DNA from: Bacillota bacterium
GTDB lineage: Bacteria > Bacillota > Clostridia > Lachnospirales > Bianqueaceae
NCBI GenBank assembly: GCA_017467985.1
Contig: JAFUJY010000310.1
Coordinates: forward strand, 1-10,309
Direction of reading: 5' to 3'
DNA length: 10,309 bases
Each line of letters begins with the position of its first letter. The first letter of the stretch is position 1. Shown here one piece after another: positions 8,945 through 10,309 of the stretch. Made by a program: the position numbers and the translations under genes. Below the pieces are notes generated by a model that did not search any database, was not told the DNA's origin, and worked only from the letters and a program-made list of their open reading frames with translations.

Positions 8945-8950
8945 GGAGGA
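8945..8950 (+). promoter_or_regulatory. Ribosome binding site fixing the start of the membrane-anchored gene
   Basis: GGAGGA lies 6 nt before the ATG at 8957. The frame is open 17 codons further up to a TTG at 8906, but no comparable site precedes that TTG. The 8957 start also places the hydrophobic segment at the expected distance from the N-terminus. The 111-nt gap to addB contains no convincing plus-strand -35/-10 pair. Confidence 0.75.
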
Positions 8951-8956
8951 ATCTTT

Positions 8957-9373
8957 ATGGCTTTTCGTGTAGTCACTCTGCGGCTGCCCCAACTTGTCCG
9001 CGCCGCTGTCATCCTAATGGGCGTTCTCATCGCAATTCTTTTAGCTGTCACACTCTTTTCCGGCAAATCTTCACCACCAACGGATGCCGCCCTTTATCAA
9101 CCGGGCCTCTATACTGCCAGTGTTTCCTTTGGTACCCAGACCGTATCGGTAGAGGTCATCATGAATTCGGCAGGCATTCAGTCTGTGTCCTATCAGATCC
9201 CCGATGATGTATCCAGTGTCTATCCATTAATCATGACCACTTGTAACATGATTGAGCAGCAAGTGGCCGCCGGCGGCGATCCGAGTGCCATCCAACCGGA
9301 TTCCAATGCCACCGATACCGCCTCTTACCTGCTACGGGCCATCACCGCTGCCAAAAACAAGGCCCTAAAATGA
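8957..9373 (+). CDS. Membrane-anchored protein with a degenerate FMN-binding-like domain
   Basis: 138 residues from the ATG at 8957, with GGAGGA 6 nt upstream. A basic N-terminus (RVVTLRLPQLVR) precedes one membrane segment at about residues 15-34 (AAVILMGVLIAILLAVTLF). The rest should lie outside the membrane. Residues 47-137 follow the pattern of FMN-binding domains of the RnfG/NqrC type: YQPGLYTASV, a strand VSVEVIMNSAGIQSVSY, then a helix MIEQQV. A motif SNATDTAS (116-123) stands where those proteins have SGATxTS, with the flavin-linked Thr, and a final Ala-rich helix follows. The Gly of SGAT is replaced by Asn and the final Ser is shifted, so covalent FMN attachment is uncertain. The stop overlaps the next small gene by ATGA, so the two are probably co-translated. 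Divergent from addB. Family membership is inference from pattern; it could instead be an unrelated small secreted alpha/beta domain. Confidence 0.72.
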   Translation: MAFRVVTLRLPQLVRAAVILMGVLIAILLAVTLFSGKSSPPTDAALYQPGLYTASVSFGTQTVSVEVIMNSAGIQSVSYQIPDDVSSVYPLIMTTCNMIEQQVAAGGDPSAIQPDSNATDTASYLLRAITAAKNKALK

Positions 9374-9528
9374 AAAGATTCTGTTTCCCTCTAAAACCCG
9401 TGGGCTGCATGGCCGCCTGTTTTGGCTTCGGAATTCTACTGGCGGTATTAATTAATATTTTGTGGGTAAACTGTATATTGGGTATCTTATTCGCGACCCT
9501 TGGTATTTACTTTGCAGCATTATTTTGA
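9370..9528 (+). CDS. 52-residue hydrophobic membrane protein
   Basis: The ATG at 9370 overlaps the preceding stop as ATGA, and the frame runs 52 codons to TGA at 9526-9528. The product starts MKRFCFPLKPVGCMAAC, a basic and Cys-containing head. An almost unbroken hydrophobic stretch follows (about residues 17-52), long enough for one long or two short membrane helices with a break near W32-N34. Cysteines fall at 5, 13, 17 and 35. I do not recognise a family. Coupling to the upstream membrane-anchored protein suggests a partner or membrane subunit. Codons 24-29 contain a 16-nt block identical to part of the tandem repeat units that begin a few bases after the stop. The 4-nt overlap, good hydrophobic composition and absence of alternative genes support it, but its small size keeps confidence moderate. 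Confidence 0.6.
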   Translation: MKRFCFPLKPVGCMAACFGFGILLAVLINILWVNCILGILFATLGIYFAALF

Positions 9529-9532
9529 TGAA

Positions 9533-9958
9533 ATTCCCCGTTGGCGGTATTAATTAACGGCCAAAATCAATCGCCCCAACGGGGATTTCCCCGTTGGCGG
9601 TATTAGTTAACGGTCAAAATCAATTAACTTAACGGGGATTTCCCCGTTGACGGCATCAATTAACAGTCAAAATCAATTAACTTAACGGGGATTTCCCCGT
9701 TGGCGGTATTAGCTAACGGTCAAAATCGATCATCTTAACGGGGATTTCCCCGTTGGCGGTATTAGTTAACGGTCAAAATCAATTAACTTAACGGGGATTT
9801 CCCCGTTGACGGTATCAGTTAACAGTCAAAATCAATTAACTTAACGGGGAAATCCCCGTTGGCAGTATCAGTTAACGGTCAAAATCGATCAACTTAACGG
9901 GGATTTCCCCGTTGGCGGTATTAATTAACGACCCAAAACGACCATTTTAACGGGGAAT
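9533..9958. repeat. 53-bp-period tandem array with palindromic junctions, about eight units
   Basis: Units begin at 9541, 9594, 9647, 9700, 9753, 9806, 9859 and 9912. The first seven are exactly 53 bp; the last is cut short. No unit has gained or lost a base. Each junction is AACGGGGATTTCCCCGTT, an 8-bp-arm palindrome with a 2-nt centre. One junction (9843-9860) has the centre flipped to AA. Each unit also carries TTAACGG-type motifs twice. Units 2 and 5 are identical, 3 resembles 6, and 4 resembles 7 (shared CGATCA), so a three-unit (159 bp) block was duplicated. The ends are inverted copies of each other: ATTCCCCGTT at 9533-9542 and AACGGGGAAT at 9949-9958. The array has frequent stops and a period not divisible by three, so it is not coding. 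Function unknown. Confidence 0.95.
9843..9860. repeat. Variant palindrome with inverted centre
   Basis: This junction reads AACGGGGAAATCCCCGTT, whereas the other six read AACGGGGATTTCCCCGTT. Both arms are unchanged and only the two central bases switch from TT to AA. That is the same as inverting the whole palindrome in place. Such a change could arise by hairpin-mediated flipping during replication or repair, or by two substitutions. Confidence 0.9.
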
Positions 9959-9962
9959 CCAC

Positions 9963-10021
9963 AAAAAAATAACACCTCGTCAATCTTTTCCAAGGCATTT
10001 GCAAAAGACTGGCGAGGTGTT
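9963..10021 (-). terminator. Intrinsic terminator for the nuclease-like gene entering from the right
   Basis: On the minus strand, AACACCTCG pairs perfectly with CGAGGTGTT (9 bp). Pairing continues through a short imperfect step and then six more pairs (TCTTTT with AAAAGA), closing a 13-nt loop. The stem is followed directly by A and seven Ts (9963-9969). It lies about 58 nt beyond the stop of the minus-strand gene at 10079. The stem is longer than usual for an intrinsic terminator. On the plus strand there is no T-tract after the stem, so it should act mainly on minus-strand transcripts. Confidence 0.85.
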
Positions 10022-10045
10022 ACTGGTGACGGACCTCAACAGGAG

Positions 10046-10074
10046 TGGACTTTCTCCGGATGGAGAAACGTCCA
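10046..10074. other. 12-bp hairpin just after the stop codon of the right-hand gene
   Basis: TGGACTTTCTCC and GGAGAAACGTCCA pair over 12 bp with one bulged base around a GGAT tetraloop. The hairpin begins 4 nt after the minus-strand TAA at 10079. No T-tract follows it, so it is not itself a standard terminator. It may protect the 3' end of the message or be the remains of a mobile or repeat element. Only the structure is visible; the role is inference. Confidence 0.6.
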
Positions 10075-10078
10075 GTTG

Positions 10079-10309
10079 TTACAATTTGTCGATGATTCCG
10101 AATTCGATCAATTTCAGGGCGACTTCCTGCATGTTTAGGCAGCCGTTGTATTCCCGGGTACAGATTAGATTTTTGCCTTCAAGAATGCCTGCCTGAGCAT
10201 ATTTTTGTTTTTTTATAGCCCAATCGCGAGCATATTTGGGATCTTCCAGATTTCCCAGGTGCTCAAGGTATATCCAGCGGCCATCCATAGGGATTGCAAA
10301 ATCAGGATA
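10079..10309 (-). CDS. C-terminal end of a PD-(D/E)XK-nuclease-like protein (5' part outside window)
   Basis: 76 codons are visible, open to the right edge, ending in TAA at 10079-10081. The fragment starts YPDFAIPMDG, continues WIYLEHLGNL, then YARDWAIKKQKYAQAG, then KNLICTREYNG, and ends with a helix QEVALKLIEFGII. A 'YPDF ... EHLG ... W..K...Y...GI ... NLI.T' pattern is familiar from the C-terminal restriction-endonuclease-like domain found on some UvrD-like helicases and other large multidomain proteins. There the Asp of PDF and the Glu of LEH would be metal ligands and a nearby Lys catalytic. The Met at 10288 is internal and not the start. It is convergent with the plus-strand gene pair and is followed by a strong terminator. 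What lies N-terminal to this domain cannot be seen. Confidence 0.65.
   Translation of the reverse strand, partial: YPDFAIPMDGRWIYLEHLGNLEDPKYARDWAIKKQKYAQAGILEGKNLICTREYNGCLNMQEVALKLIEFGIIDKL

Larger units (their letters stand above)
8846..8956. other. Divergent intergenic region
   Basis: This 111-nt AT-rich gap separates addB from the membrane-anchored gene pair. It holds the addB promoter and both ribosome sites. A TTGAAT at 8906-8911 and a TAAAAT at 8920-8925 lie only 8 nt apart, too close to form a sigma-70 promoter together. The plus-strand promoter is therefore not identified. Confidence 0.6.

Noticed and set aside
8906..8956. TTG start extending the membrane-anchored protein by 17 residues
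   Set aside because: No ribosome site precedes it, while GGAGGA sits ideally before the ATG at 8957.
9578..9595. Array palindrome as a plus-strand intrinsic terminator for the small gene pair
   Set aside because: The stem is strong but no T-tract follows any of the junction hairpins.
9533..9958. CRISPR array
   Set aside because: The 18-bp palindromes are regularly spaced at 53 bp, but the 35-bp stretches between them are nearly identical, not unique spacers, and no cas gene is in view.
9999..10196. Plus-strand 65-codon frame across the terminator region
   Set aside because: It starts inside the terminator stem and runs antisense through the end of the nuclease-like gene; there is no ribosome site and no recognisable content.
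10079..10288. Complete 69-codon gene starting at 10288
   Set aside because: The frame is open upstream to the window edge and the YPDF motif lies before this Met, so the Met is internal to a larger gene.

Overview
The window looks like a chromosomal segment of an anaerobic Firmicute, probably of the Clostridia. Signs are the very strong purine-rich Shine-Dalgarno sequences (GGAGG type), the Firmicute-type AddB with a C-terminal iron-sulfur nuclease, and mixed AT-rich and moderate-GC coding. The species cannot be named from the sequence alone.

Minus strand, 8845 down to 1 (transcription runs right to left): five tightly packed genes in operon-like order. They are addB (split by an apparent one-base frameshift near 7560), a dGTPase-like HD phosphohydrolase (dgt family), a MoxR-like AAA+ ATPase, a DUF5682-type protein with TraB/Tiki-like motifs, and a von Willebrand factor A (VWA) protein with an intact MIDAS that runs off the left edge. 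Neighbours overlap by 23, 40 and 52 nt or are separated by only 12 nt, so translational coupling is likely. A good extended -10 promoter lies just upstream of addB. The first two genes concern DNA ends and nucleotides. The last three look like a self-contained ATPase/effector/VWA module of unknown purpose, more AT-rich to the eye than addB and dgt.

Plus strand, 8957 to 9528: two small genes diverge from addB and overlap by ATGA. The first encodes a membrane-anchored protein resembling a degenerate FMN-binding domain. The second is a 52-residue hydrophobic protein.

9529 to 10078 is non-coding. It holds an exact 53-bp-period tandem array (about eight units) whose junctions are 18-bp palindromes. 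The array has a higher-order 159-bp duplication and 10-bp inverted termini, and it shares a 16-nt block with the neighbouring small gene. It is followed by a long hairpin with a T-tract, an intrinsic terminator for the minus-strand gene entering from the right edge. That gene is the C-terminal end of a PD-(D/E)XK-nuclease-like protein. Points most worth attention are the palindromic array, the AAA/DUF5682/VWA module and the broken addB.
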